64,000 bases of DNA from positions 66,141,187 to 66,205,186 of the forward strand of contig CM048839.1 in NCBI GenBank assembly GCA_026545765.1, read 5' to 3'. The translations under genes and the position numbers were made by a program. Shown piece by piece: positions 47,481 to 59,582 of this stretch. The DNA is from Plantago major. Its lineage: Eukaryota > Streptophyta > Magnoliopsida > Lamiales > Plantaginaceae. The notes below the pieces were generated by a model that was not told the origin of the DNA, ran no database searches, and saw nothing but the letters and a program-made list of their open reading frames with translations. Position 1 is the first letter of the stretch; each line of letters begins with the position of its first letter.

Positions 47481-48037
47481 ATGGCCTTAGGTTCCACATT
47501 TGAATGTAACACGGCCATGACGACAAGCAACTCCGGGGTGTGTGTTAATGGTGCAGAAGAGTATGGAGACGCTACTTTGTTTGATTTCCACGGCAAGCTA
47601 AAACGAATTGTGAGGATTGAATATTCTGGATTGCCATTCAAACGAACCTTCTTGTTTGACGTTGAGTGGTATGATCCTAATCCAGGAGGTACGAGGAAGA
47701 ACGAGCGGTATGAAATGGTTGATGTGAACCAAAAGAAGAGGTACCGAACCAAGTATGAACCATTTATTCTGGCGACTCAAGCACGACAAGTGGTGTTTCT
47801 TGAATATCCAAGCGTAAAAGCGATAAGGGGAATGGTTAGCTGCGATACCTATTCGTGCTCGCTCGAAAGTGGAGTACATTGAGAAAGACGACTCAATTAC
47901 CAACTCGTACCAACAAGAGGATGTCGATAAACAAGCAGAAGATCCCATAGAAGCAGATGATGAGTTGTTTGATCTGCACGAGGACCAATATGTAGTCTTA
48001 GAGGACGGCTATAATGGTATATTATGTGTATTATGAG
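47481..48037 (+). pseudogene. TNP2 C-terminal part (DUF4216-like) with acidic tail
   Basis: A 133-codon open stretch (47481-47882) carries LKRIVRIEYSGLPF, LFDVEWYDPNPGG, NERYEMVDVNQ and EPFILATQARQVVFLEYP. This is the DUF4216 pattern found after DUF4218 in CACTA transposases. It continues after a frameshift into an Asp/Glu-rich tail (DELFDLHEDQYVVLEDG) that ends by about 48037. Confidence 0.7.
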
Positions 48038-48117
48038 TAATTATATGTGTTATTATAATCATATGTATTATAACTCGTACTAACACATTTTATTGTATTT
48101 ATTACATTTTTTGCAGA

Positions 48118-50184
48118 TGCATGACAGAGGCCGTCCACCTATCGTCCCCCACGCAGCCGCATGATAGTGGTGGGTCGGGGACACCGTCGAACGAGGAGGC
48201 TCAAGATCGTGACAGCAGGTCTCGGATTCTGAGACCCCGAGGCGAGAGAGCAGTGTGGCTCTACCAGTCGGCCGGACACATCTTTGGAGGACGACCACCG
48301 ATTGTCCCTACCTCGTGTTCGATCCAAACAATCCCACGTCCGTGGGACGGCTTACTGTGATTTTCCCTATTGGTCCCGCCAGTAAGTATTATACATTCTT
48401 CTTAAATATGTAAAACATAACTGATAATGATAGTTGACAAGTATAAATTGTTGTACTAAAGTAATGCATATTCGTTTCTTGTATCTTATACATTGACAAC
48501 AGCTTATGGCCTCGGAGGTGCACAACAAACTAGGTGACATCTTCCGGGAGGAGAGAGCCAGGCGTGGTGGTGAGTGTTGGAGCCACATCTCGGAAGCGCA
48601 TGAGGGCCGAGTACTTCGATGAGCTGAGGGTAAGTTAAAATATGACATTCATTTGTTTGTAATTATAATCGTTTTAATATGAGTGGTATGTTAGCCACTG
48701 TATGTGAGTGGTATGTTAGCCACTTTATTTGGGTGATATGTTAGTCACCATTGTGTTAGTAAATTTTAGGACAATGTGAGTGGTATGTTAGCTTTGTATG
48801 TGAGTGGTATGTTAGCCACTTTATTTGGGTGATATGTTAGTCACCATTGTGTTAGTAAATTTTAGGACAATGTGAGTGGTATGTTAGCCACTGTATGTGA
48901 GTGGTATGTTAGCCACTTTATTTGGGTGATATGTTAGTCACCATTGTGTTAGCAAATTTTAGGACAATGTGAGTGGTATGTTAGCCTGTGTATGTGAGTG
49001 GTATGTTAGCCACTTTATTTGGGTGATATGTTAGTCACCATTGTGTTAGTAAATTTTAGGACAATGTGAGTGGTATGTTAGCCACTGTATGTGAGTGGTA
49101 TGTTAGCCACTATATGTGAGTGGTATGTTAGCCACTTTATTTGGGTGATATGTTAGTCACCATATCTGTTATGTTGTTAGGACATGTATTGACTTTGGAT
49201 GTTGTATGAAATTGGGAATGTAGAAGGAGTACTTCATTCCGGGTTGATCCCAGATCTGGCGCGTTTAGACTGTGGGATCCAAACTATCTGAGGATATGGT
49301 CTGACGTGGAAGGCCATTCGGGATCGGGTGGCCCAATCCTCCACAGTTGATGCAACGAGTGGGCCCTTTGGGATGCCTCTTGGCGCCGACGATGTCCGTG
49401 ACGTTGCTTGGACCACAGGCGAGCGGGCATCCCGATCGTCTGGCGGGAAGGGCCATTCACCACCTTGGAGGCGATCTCTCACATCGATTATTATCAATCG
49501 GTGCGTATATATGTGTTTTGCAATCTAGCATTACGTAATGCATGAAGTCTCTTTGCTCTATTACTTGTAGATGATAAATTGTTGACTAGATCTGGTTTGA
49601 TTCGGTGTACGGGGAGGTGACATCCAAGTATGCCATCTTCAAGAAGGAAGGCCAAGGCGGTATGGACCGACCGCCGCCTCGTCTATTCATGTATGTTTAT
49701 GTTGCTTAAAGTTCATATTTGTACACTATTACAAGTTACTTTTTAAAAACGATCGATCATTATATCTGCTATTTACGATTTCAGGTGAGGTTGATGCTCG
49801 TGTGGCGGCAGAGGACGAGACGGGTGATGTGTTGTCAATCAACAAGTTGACAACATCTTCCTAGAGGTCAACAAACCGGACAAGAAAGGGCGAATATATG
49901 GACTCGGAGCCTCGGTTTGCATCGGCTAGTCCGGCGTGCTCCTCATCATCATCCCAAAGATCCGACGTCCGGTTTACACAGGACCAGGTCTCGGAAATGG
50001 TGCGATGCGGTCGGAACATGTTGCTCGGCTAACTCAAGAGATGGAGCAACAAAGGGACGAGATGGAGCAACAAAGGGACGAGATGGAGCGCCGCGACAGA
50101 GAACGAAGGGAGGAGAACGAGCGCCTTGATTCTGAGATGGAGCGATTCATGTCCCGCCATCACCCACCCCACCCCCGTCGATAG
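48118..50184 (+). pseudogene. Second gene of the CACTA element (TNP1/Ptta-like), broken
   Basis: Starting at MHDRGRPPIVP (48118), exon-like pieces encode a Pro/Arg-rich N-terminus (48118-48382), a short part at 48500-48630 and a part at 49225-49490. After other pieces comes a clean C-terminal coiled coil at 49936-50184 with the duplicated heptad block EMEQQRDEMEQQRDEMERRD. CACTA elements carry a second gene of this kind whose product binds subterminal repeats and helps the transposase. The stretch between about 48635 and 49220 is an intron-like minisatellite. Stops and frameshifts occur throughout. Confidence 0.55.
48681..49165 (+). repeat. Higher-order minisatellite, five units of about 97 bp
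   Basis: Units start at 48681, 48777, 48874, 48971 and 49068. Each contains two or three copies of a roughly 24 bp subunit GAGTGGTATGTTAGCCACT plus a spacer TTGTGTTAGTAAATTTTAGG. The last unit lacks the spacer and has an extra subunit. Each subunit holds the dyad GTGGTATGTTAGCCAC. Confidence 0.9.
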
Positions 50185-50938
50185 CTAGTTATGTATCTGT
50201 ATGTTGGATTTTTTCATATTTACACTTGTTTGGATAATTTCTCCAAATCGAATATTACTTTTTTATTCATTGAAACATTTTCCGTATTATTGATTTATTA
50301 TCGAACATTATATTGATTAAATAGGTGAACTACGAAAAATAGGGATTAATATGAAATAAATAGTGACGGAAGTAGTGACGGAATTCACAGTGACGGAATT
50401 TCAAATTCCGTCACTAGTCCAATTAAAATATTTAGCGACGGATAGGATCTATATTTAGCGACGGATAGAATCTATCCGTCGCTATATTTAGCGACGGATA
50501 GATCCTATCCGTCGCTAAATTTCGGAATTAAAAAAAAAATAATTGGTCAATCCGTCGTCCAATCCATCGCGAATTGGACGACGGATTGTTATCCGTCGCC
50601 ACAGCTCCAGGGGGACGACGGATTTTCTATCCGTCGCCCGATCCGTCGCCAGAGTCAAGGCGATGGATAGGCCAGAACTGACGGATCTATCCGTCCGCCG
50701 ATTCTTGTAGTGTTTTAAAGTTGAGCTTCTCCTGCTGGATGCCTTCTTCTTGGTCTTCTTCAAGAAAAAAAAAAATTACATTCAGAGACCTTACATCCTA
50801 TACAAGATTTACTAGACTATCATACTTAGTGATTTTCCTCTTTTACAGTGTTCAAGTGAACCAAGAGTACTAACCACCTTTCTGAGCTAAGATAAGTCAT
50901 TAGGTTGCTGATAAAAATCTAAACAGATATTCCTAACA

Positions 50939-51307
50939 AATTTCCGCATTTTGTTCAGTCAACGATGACTATCTGACCTATTACAAATCTGGATGAGGAA
51001 AAAATCCACCACTTAATAAATTCATAAGATCTTTCAATTCTTTCAATTAAGTGCAGAAAGTAAACATCAACCAAATCACAAGGTGTGATCTTTACTGACA
51101 AGTTATCTTTTTATAAATTGATATATGAGAGTAGGTCCATCAGATATGTTACAAAGAAAGTTCACAGATAACTTTAATACATAAAATACACTCCAGCTCA
51201 GTCAGCAAGATACAAAATACATAGTAAATTAGGACAACAGGAGTAACCAAGCTCCAAGTAGACATCCTAATAAACTAGTCTTCAACACTTCAAAGCAATT
51301 CCATAGA
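50939..51307 (-). other. Polypurine tract and 3' untranslated part, copy 2
   Basis: On the minus strand it ends AAAATGCGGAAATT before the LTR, a tract weakened by C in the G run. The rest matches 14123-14486 of copy 1. No gene. Confidence 0.8.
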
Positions 51308-54110
51308 TCAATCTGCAAATTTCCTATCACCAAACCTTTTGATATCATCAGAGTAGTCATAGAGAAGAGTTCTGATAATCATCTATGTGTCTCTGGCAAA
51401 TCCACAGACTTCCTTGTAGGTTTTGGTAGGATTCTTCTTGGCAAAGTGTTTGACCCACAGATACTTCCCCCACTTCCATGCATGCTCGATTCTGATATCT
51501 GATAGCTTGAAGTATTCATATATGATCTTCAGATATCTGATGTCACCCTTGTATTGATCTTTAGTCAAGTAGAAGGACTCATAGGGTTCCACAGTAAGTC
51601 TTGCTCTTGTGCCTGTTCCAGTGATGTTGGGAATTATGTGCACATCATCTGGCTTTCCATAAGGACATTCATTAGAGAGGTCCTTCTTTATGGCTTCTAT
51701 TCTCTTGATTACTTCAAAATCCAACCAAGCTTTGATGTGGTTGGTGTTAATCAAGATTGGCTTGTCTTTTCTCCATGCCATGAGCTGTTTATGGATTGGT
51801 TTTGGAAATCTTTCATTTACCAATAAGTGCTTGAGTTCCAGAATCCAGTAGCCATTCTTCTGATTAATGCACCTGTAGACAGAGGAGTCATTGTTGGTCT
51901 TCACATACTCAATCTTGGCTTCTTCAGGCCTGAGTGGTAGTTGAAGTTTTCTTTGTTCATCTCTCAGCCTGTTCCTCCTTTGTCTTGAATTCTCCCTTGG
52001 GGGATTGCTTGAAGAACCACCCTGGATTGACTTGGTATTTCCAGAGGGTGTTTTAGCTGCCAAAGGCTTTGCAGCTATGGGCTCAGTTAGGCTATCAACC
52101 CTTTTTCTTTTTCTGTGAAGAGGAGCTTCATCTTCATCAGTCTCTTCATCATCATCATCATCATCAAGATTAATTCTTGTGAAAGTTTTGCAGCCTTCTT
52201 CATTGCCCTGGGATTTGATTTGGCCTTCTTCTTCTTCTTCTTCTTCTTCTTCAGAAGACTCATCAATCCCTCTTACTTGTCTTCTCCTTGGAGCCTTGGT
52301 ACTCCTTGGAGGTATTTTTGTCATGGCCCTTGTTACCATTGTTGTTTCTTCAGTTGGCTGCTGGGAAGTAGCTACTATTTGCAAAACAGCTTGACTTGAT
52401 GAGGGCTCATTTATTCTGAGTGGTGGCTGGGAAGTTTTCTTGTTTCCTCTTCTTTTCTGAGCACCAACTCTAGATTTCTTCTTACCTTCCCCCTGACCTT
52501 GAGGTACAAATCCTTCCCCCCTTAGTCATTGTTGACTGACTAAGTACCACAAAGGATTCTGAGAGAGACTCAAAATTCCCTTGCAAGTAATTGTAGTAAC
52601 CAACTTTTGAAGTTCAGCCTTGAGCTCCTGATTTTGTTTGATAAGTCCATTTTCCTTATCAGTGAGCTCTGCCAATGGGCCTAGTATGGCATCTGGTTGT
52701 CCAGCAGTGTAACTTGCCTTATGAAAAGTTTTTTCAGCTAATGACACATCATCGTCCCTTGCCATTCCCAGATCCTTCTGAGCAAGGACCATACTAGTTG
52801 TTCTCTGAGTGATGAGCTCAGTGAATTTCTTCATTTCTGAGGGGACGGAGGCAATTACGGCTTTGTTCTATGAAGACAATTCCTTTTTAAGATGTGCCAA
52901 AACTTGGTATCTATTCATGTATTCTTGGGAGTGGACATTTGGCAGTTTGTTGAATACTTCAGGAGCAATTAGCTTCCTTTTCAGGTGAGAAACCGCTAAG
53001 TGTTCATTGCGGTGTTCTGCCAATGTCTTGTCTTCTTCATCATCTAAGTCATCAGCCCAGTGATCTTCATCCTCTTGCACTTCTTCATCAAGGTTTCTGA
53101 AGGCGGCAACCATCTTAGATATGGGTTTCTTGCCTTTGGAAGATGATTTCTTTGGTGAAGATGCAGCCTTAGCATCATGCTTTTCTTCAGATACTTGTTC
53201 AGTATCCAGATCCTTAGCAATATAATCAACAACGTCCCGGAGCTCTTTAATCTCAGAGTAAGCTTGCATCTCTTTGCGTGTTTGTTCTTCATGTTTTTCT
53301 AGCTTGACTCTGGATTCAGCTATCTTTTCTTCCAATTGAAGATTTAGCTGTTGTTCTTCTTCCAACAATTGTTTGAGTTGAGAAACTCTGGTTTGTGCAT
53401 CCGTTATTTTCTGAGTGTTTTCCTCAGAGTGCTCAACTACTTGTTCAGTAGTGTCCTTTTGTTGGGAAGATGGATGGGTAGATTTCTGAGGAGATGGAGG
53501 AGGGGATTACTGTGATGTCCTCTCAATGTGCTTTTCAGTAATTGAGGCATTGTTTTCTTGTGCAATTCCTCCTGTCCCTGGTGCAGGGGCATCATCATCC
53601 TTTTTGTCATCCTCATCCTTGTGATGGTCAGAAGGAGGTTCTTCATAATCATTCTCATCAGTCTCCTTCTCTTCTTCATCATCAGAGACCAGATTGATCA
53701 CTTCTGGAATAGTGACCATTTGCCCATTTACTTCCTCTTATTCAGAGGGTATAACTGTAGAGTCTGGGGCAAAATAGGCTTGAATGCCATCTACATTCTG
53801 GTCTGACCATCTGCTTGGGTGAAAGCTTAGATCAACTTTCTAGCTACTTCCTTGACAAAATTCTTATCCATCAATGTTCCGAAAGAATATTGTTCAGTGG
53901 GGAACATTGCATGGACGTAGTTTTCCAAGTCAAGGGCTTGTGCTCTCCTTGTGTGGTGATCAGTCACCTTTAAGATCTCAGATAGATTGGAGCATCGGAG
54001 CTTTTGCCATTTCTTGAAGCATTTCGATGCTTTGGCAAAGTGTGTTCCTTGAAGAAAGGAAGCAAGTCCTCTTTCTCATCAACAGGGACCTTAGTGGCAC
54101 TTGTTTGAGC
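51308..54110 (-). pseudogene. Accessory gene, large 3' exon, copy 2
   Basis: This is the fuller version of the exon split by CACTA in copy 1. From 54110 it encodes the basic start, then about 640 bp lost from copy 1 (about 53280-53915): NLVSDDEEEKETDEND, a Pro/Ser-rich piece and a coiled coil (LKQLLEEEQQLNLQLEEKI). Next come the acidic block, a second coiled coil (52834-52526) and the longest open stretch (52384-51383) with Glu9 and Asp6 runs. The C-terminal domain follows (YRCINQKNGYWILELKH, HAWKWGKYLWVKHFAKK). The likely end is TGA at 51308-51310, but a TAG at about 51381 and several other stops intervene. The exon would encode over 900 residues if intact. Function unknown. Confidence 0.6.
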
Positions 54111-54188
54111 CTGAAAGAAAGTGTTCTGAATTAATTTCAAAACTATAGTAGATATCTGGGCTTTAGAGTAGAAAGGTATCTGAGTTAC

Positions 54189-54724
54189 CTGTGTGACAGG
54201 CTCAGATGACTTGACTACTGAGGTTCCAGGTGCCTCAGATATCTGGATATGAGGAGGAGATTGGGAAGTCTGATCCTCAGTTATCTTTCTTTCTGCTTGA
54301 ACCTGAGATTAGAAACATAACACTTAGGAAATTTTATCAAGAAAATTTTTATGGACAAATCAGTTATCTGAGAGGTCAATTACCTCCACTGCTGGAGGCT
54401 CAGATACTTGTCTCTCAGAGACTTGTGCAGCTCTGGAAGTTTTTCTTGTGATGAAGGCTTTGATGCCTCATCAATTTCCATTTGTTGTGGGGATTGAGCG
54501 GCAACTCAAAGAACTTCTACTTCTTTTTGAACCTGTTAAGTAGAACGTGTTAGTTTGAGAAAAATGATCAGAGATTTGCTCTTTGAAGAATATAGGTATC
54601 TGAATGAAAATACCTTCTCTACAGAAGGTTCAGATACTTGTTCCTCAGAGACCTTGGAAGTCTCTGGATTCTTCTCTGAAGAGATAGACTTTTCAGTCTC
54701 TTCATTTTTCTTCTCAGTTGGAGC
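54189..54724 (-). pseudogene. Accessory gene, small phase-0 exons B-D, copy 2
   Basis: Exon B 54724-54614 (111 bp), C 54532-54384 (149 bp, 4 bp shorter than in copy 1 and so frameshifted) and D 54302-54189 (114 bp) are bounded by AG acceptors and GT donors as in copy 1. Here the acceptor of C is an intact CAG. Exon A is missing because of a deletion that joins the N-terminal part directly to the intron before B. Confidence 0.6.
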
Positions 54725-55640
54725 CTATTATTGTTGAGTAGATTATTGTTGGCAATGTCTGCTGTCTCTCTGAGCTCAATGCCAAGGCACTCTAGTAAGT
54801 AGCAAATCTTCAATCCATAGCTTACTGTGGCTTTTGGCTCAGCAAGTCCCTTAACAATTTTGGGCTCAAAGCCTTGAATCTTCTTCACAAACTTCATAAA
54901 GGCGTACTTTCCCAGTTGAAAGGGTTTTCCAACCTTTTGTCTTGTTGACTCAACAAGAACATCATTATCCAGCGTTATTGGCTTATCTGGTCAGCACCTC
55001 CTTGTAGACCATCAAAGCATCTGTGAAGAATGCCATGACACATCCTGCAGAACCGGATGTATCCGGTTCGATGTCGACAAGTTTAAAATCAGTGGGTGTA
55101 TCTGGTTTTTCAAGATCACACACATCACTGTACAGCTGCTTTACACCTTCAAGGAGATCATCATCCTTGGTGTTTATTTCAAAATCCTTTCCAAGATTTT
55201 GAAGTTCAAACAACTTACAGAAAGTTGTTAAGTCCAAAAGGATTTCCTTTCATTGGACCTTTGTTTTTATAGACACTATTTTAGTGCCTTCAGAAACACA
55301 GGAAATAATCCTGGAGTTGTTGTAGAATTCTAACACATCCAGTGAGGAAACTCTACTGGGAGTAGCAGATAGGAAACCCTTAATTTGTGCCTTTTCAAGC
55401 ATGTCAAGAATTAGCTTCCTATCGGCTTGGTTTTCAATTGCAGCCGTGAGGTATTCCTCAATCATGGCACCACCCCAAATCATCCTATGATTTGAAGTCC
55501 AATGATCAGGATTAAAGTCTCCTACCAACCGATTGTTTACAACTACCAACTCTGGTGCTTGCTTTTCAGCAGTACCAGTGGTAGTAGATTGGGATTTCTG
55601 GGTAGAAGTTATATAGTGAAAGTTTTCGAAAGTCTGAAAG
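54725..55640 (-). pseudogene. Accessory gene, N-terminal part, copy 2 (internally deleted)
   Basis: It matches 7882-8800 of copy 1: LVVVNN at 55549, GFLSATPSRVSSLDVLEFY, LTTFCKLFE, then CVMAFFTDALMVYKEV and, in another frame, FVKKIQGFEPKIVKGL. The frame break between these two blocks is at the same place as in copy 1. About 1.25 kb (8800-10050 of copy 1) is deleted at about 54727. No in-frame ATG precedes it. Confidence 0.55.
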
Positions 55641-56415
55641 AGATTAAGGTGAGAGATTAGTGATTCTTTGCAGAAAAACTAATTGAGGAACAGAGATTTG
55701 CAGAAAAGTTGAAGAAAAGTTTTTGCTATTCTTGTGCAAGTCTGAATGTTGGATTAGGCGAAAGTGAATTCTTTTGCCAAAATCCTATATATATAGCAAC
55801 GTAAATCTCAATAGACATATACATACAAATTGATTTTGTATGTACGTATCTATGTTTTTGCAGTAAGGCGTGGGTAAAAGTTTGTTTGATATTAAATGCT
55901 TAGTGGGCCACGTCTGAGTTTTTACAGTCCACTATTTTTCAGAGAAATAATCTCGTCCGTTAAGATCAAACGCCCATTTCATCAGGGGTCAATATTGCTT
56001 CTTCAGCAATGATCACAATCAGCAATTGCAATTGTGCCCAATTAATGAATTTTGGCGATTTGCTATCTGAATTACGTTTCTGTGTGACTAAGAACACTGT
56101 TTGCATCTAAGTCTATCTCACACTTAGTATCTGTCCAAGTTTTACACAAAGATAGAAATGATACAAATTTCAAGAGAGTAGTTGACTGCAGACAGTTGTA
56201 CTATTCTCTTTTGTGTTCCCCCCCACTGAGTGATCTAGATATCTGAGTGCCTGTGCCAGAAATCTTCAAATAGCCATTTTACCCTTTAGCCTTTGGTTTC
56301 TGGATACCCGTTCCAGATTTCTCTTTTCTGGATACCCGTTCCAGATACCTTGTTTTCTGGATACCCGTTCCAGATTCCTCTTTCCCTCCTTTGATATCTT
56401 CTTCAGATATTTGAA
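55641..56415 (-). other. Spacer between pol and accessory gene, copy 2
   Basis: It contains the TATA-bearing segment (55784-55796) and leader seen in copy 1, and three copies of TCTGGATACCCGTTCCAGA (56299-56317, 56327-56345, 56356-56374) where copy 1 has one. No gene. Confidence 0.7.
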
Positions 56416-59400
56416 CTTTTGTAGCTCCATTAGTCCTAGACTATGTCTTAAGGCTAAGAATCTACTTTCTTGTAGTGGCTTAGTGAAGATATCTGCAAGT
56501 TGGTCTTCAGTGCCAATCTTGAGTATCTCTATATTTCCTTTTTCAACATGGTCTCTAATGAAGTGGTGTCAAACATCAATGTGATTTGTTCTTGCATAGA
56601 ACTTAGGATTCTGAGTTATGGAAATAGCACTTGTGTTGTCACAGAAAATAGGAGTTTTCTCTTCATTGAGTCCATAGTCTCTGAGTTGTTGTTGTATCCA
56701 CAATATTTGTGAAGCACAACACCCAGCAGCAATATATTCAGCCTCTGTGGTAGATGTAGCAATTGAGTTTTGTTTCTTGCTGAACCATGATATCAATCTG
56801 GCACCAAGAAATTGACAAGTTCCTGAGGTGCTTTTTCTATCAAGTAATGATCCAGCATAGTCAGCATCTGAATAGCCAACCAAACTCAATCCACTGTCTT
56901 TTGGATACCACAATCCAACTTCTACAGTATCCTTTACATACCATAAAATTTTCATAGCAATGTTGTAGTGTGATTGCATTGGATTTGACTGAAATCTAGC
57001 ACACACTCCAACTGCATATTGAATATCAGGTCTACTTGCAGTGAGGTACAGTAGAGACCCAATCAATTTTCTATACTTGTTTTCTTCAACACTCTTGTCA
57101 GATTCAGTATAGGTCATTTTGGTTCCAATGCTCATTGGTATCTTAGCATTCTTTTCAGAAGGCTTTAGATTAAACTTGTTGAGCATGTCTTTTGCATACT
57201 TTGTTTGACTAATGAATATTCCATCATTGAGTTGCTTAACTTGCAGCCCTAGGAAGTAATTCAATTCTCCCATCATGCTCATCTCAAATTTACATTTCAT
57301 GAGTTCAGCAAAGTTTTCACAAAGTTGCTTGTCTTTAGATCCAAATATAATGTCATCAACATATACTTGAACCAAAAGTAGTTTCCCATCATGGTTCAAT
57401 GTGAAGATTGTTTTATCAACATCTCCTTTCTTGAAACCACTTTCTAGTAGGTATTTGGCCAAAGTATCATACCATGCTCTTGGAGCTTGTTTCAGTCCAT
57501 ACAGAGCTTTCTGAAGCATATAGATCATCCTACTTTCTGAGAAAACTTCAAAGCCTGGTGGTTGCTTAACATAGACTTCCTCAGCAAGTTCACCATTTAG
57601 GAATGCACTCTTGACATCCATTTGATAAACTGTGAAGTCATTATGAGCTGCAAAGGCTAGAAAGAGTCTTATTGCATCCAATCTTGCAACTGATGCATAA
57701 GATTCATCAAAATCTAGTCCTTCAGTCTGGGTGAATCCCTTGGCAACCAGCCTTGCTTTGTTTCTGGTTATTTCACCAGACTCCTTCATTTTGTTTCTGA
57801 AAATCCATTGGTTCCAATTACAGATATTCGGTCAAGAAATGGAACCAGTTTCCAAACATTGTTTCTCTCAAATTGATCCAACTCTTCTTGCATTGCAGAG
57901 ATCCAATCTTGATCCTTTAATGCTTCTTCTATAGTTTTAGGTTCAATATTTGAGATGAAACATCCACACAGGCAATTTGCATTTTCAGCGATTGCTCTTC
58001 TAGTTCTAACTCCTTGGTCTAACGGACCGATCACATCCTTTGCAGGATGATTTCTTATCCATTTCATAATGGGTTTTGAACTAGTAGGATCAATATCATT
58101 TTGATCTGAATATGAATCAATATGATCTTGATAGGATACTTGTGCAGTATCTGAGATATCTGACACATGGGAAATGCCATGGATATCTGACACTTTTTTA
58201 GTGTTAGGGATATCTGGAATTTGATTTTCAGCAATCTCATTCTCAGAAACCTCTACATGATAAAGGTTCTCAGTAACCTGTTCCATTTATGGAATTCTCA
58301 TAGGAAATTCTTCATCATGTCTTAGAGTTATCTAGTTGTTACTAAGCAATGGTTGCATTTCATCATCAGACTCATCCCCTAAGTGATTGATAGAATTGTT
58401 TCCTTTTGAGGATTCTTCTTCAGAATCTTTAATCATCAGTTCTTTGAACCTATATGAGAGATCATCATTCAAGGGTATTTTCTTGTTTCTTTCGTAGAAA
58501 ACTACATGAACAGATTCTTCAATCTTTTGCATTCTTTTGTTGTAGATTCTATAGGCTTTGCTATTTAGAGAATAACCAAGAAATACTCCTTCATCTGCCT
58601 TTGGTTGAAATGTTCTCAAGTACTCTTTTCCATTGTTATGAACGAAGCATCTGCAACCAAACACCCTTAGATGTTTGATACTAGGGGGTCTACCAATGAA
58701 AAGCTCGTAAGGAGTTTTGTCATGGTTTTTGTTAATCAAACTCAGTACCATGGTCTGTTCTGATTACAGATACCTTGTCATTTTTCATGACTTCAAGCTT
58801 ATTCAGCAAGTTGGGTATCTCAACCTTTGCATCGGATTTTTGTTTGAGAAATATAACCCAAGTGAATCTTGAGTAATCATCAACAACCAGACCATACTTC
58901 TTTCCTGCATAACTAGTTACAGAGGATTCAAAAAGATCCATATGTAACATTTGCAGTGGCCTTTCACTGGAATGTCTAGTTTTAGACTTGAAAGATGTTT
59001 TGGATTGTTTTTTCATTTGGCAAGCTGAGCATATACCATCTTTTCTATATGCCATTTTGGGTAAACCAACCACCAATTCTTTCTTGGCTAGCTTGTTCAG
59101 AGTTTTGAAATTCAAGTGACTCATTCTTTTATGCCATAGCCAATTTTCTCCAGTGTGGTCAGATTGACTCACCATGAGACATTCTTCAGTTGTGTCGGAT
59201 GCCCAATCAGCAACATAAAGATTTCCTTTTTGCCTAGCAACCAAGATTGTCTGCTTTGACTCATTGTCAATCACTTTGCATAGTTTTGACTTGATCTTGA
59301 CAGTGTACCCTTTGTCTACTAATTGACTCATGCTTAGGAGATTATATTTCAATCCCTTTACATGTAGTACTTCAGAGATTGTAAGGTCTCCAAACTTCAG

Positions 59401-59570
59401 ATTGCGAAATCCTATGGTTGGATTTTCATCTCCTCCAGCAAATCTAATAATTGGTCAATCATCGCATTTTTTGTAGTTGATCAGATTTGCTTTGTCTCCT
59501 ATCATGTGCTTCCCACATCCGCTATCAAAATGCCACTTTGGATTGGTCTTTAGAGTGTCTGCACAAGACA
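56416..59570 (-). pseudogene. pol: pol of giant copia element, copy 2 (broken)
   Basis: The order is as in copy 1: protease (WHFDSGCGKHM, about 59535), zinc finger and integrase (59352-58732), reverse transcriptase with YVDD (about 57360) and RNase H. The reverse transcriptase to RNase H block is open for 406 codons (57789-56569), better than copy 1. Breaks: a stop in protease near 59456, a deletion of about 210 bp at about 58740 that removes the integrase stretch with the catalytic Glu and joins RTDHGTEF to the NKNHDKTPYEL region, a frameshift near 57790 and TGA at 56569-56571. The original pol stop is deleted near 56425. The copy could not integrate on its own. Confidence 0.9.
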
Positions 59571-59582
59571 GGAAACAGGAGA

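Larger units (their letters stand above)
42821..50712 (+). mobile_element. CACTA (En/Spm-type) transposon, 7892 bp, decayed autonomous type
   Basis: It begins CACTACAAGAAAACTTGG and ends ATTCTTGTAGTG, with a 3 bp duplication TTT (42818-42820, 50713-50715). The LTR at 62223-63822 shows the empty site near 63593. Subterminal repeats GCGACGGATA and its complement fill 42838-43160 and 50360-50705. It encodes, in + orientation, a decayed TNP2-type transposase and a second, coiled-coil gene, so its ancestor was autonomous. Many frameshifts and stops show it is dead as a protein source, though its ends may still be mobilised in trans. Confidence 0.95.
41499..50938 (-). repeat. 3' LTR of giant copia element, copy 2, split by a CACTA insertion
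   Basis: On the minus strand it reads TGTTAGGAATATC from 50938 and ends at 41499 (GGACCAACA). It is interrupted by the 7892 bp element at 42821-50712. Without that and one TTT it is about 1545 bp, matching the other LTRs with some deletions in the hairpin array. Transcription from this LTR would run toward FLAP1. Confidence 0.92.

Noticed and set aside
48681-49165. CRISPR-like regular repeat
   Set aside because: Spacers between repeats are the same in each unit and the host is a plant; it is a minisatellite inside a CACTA element.
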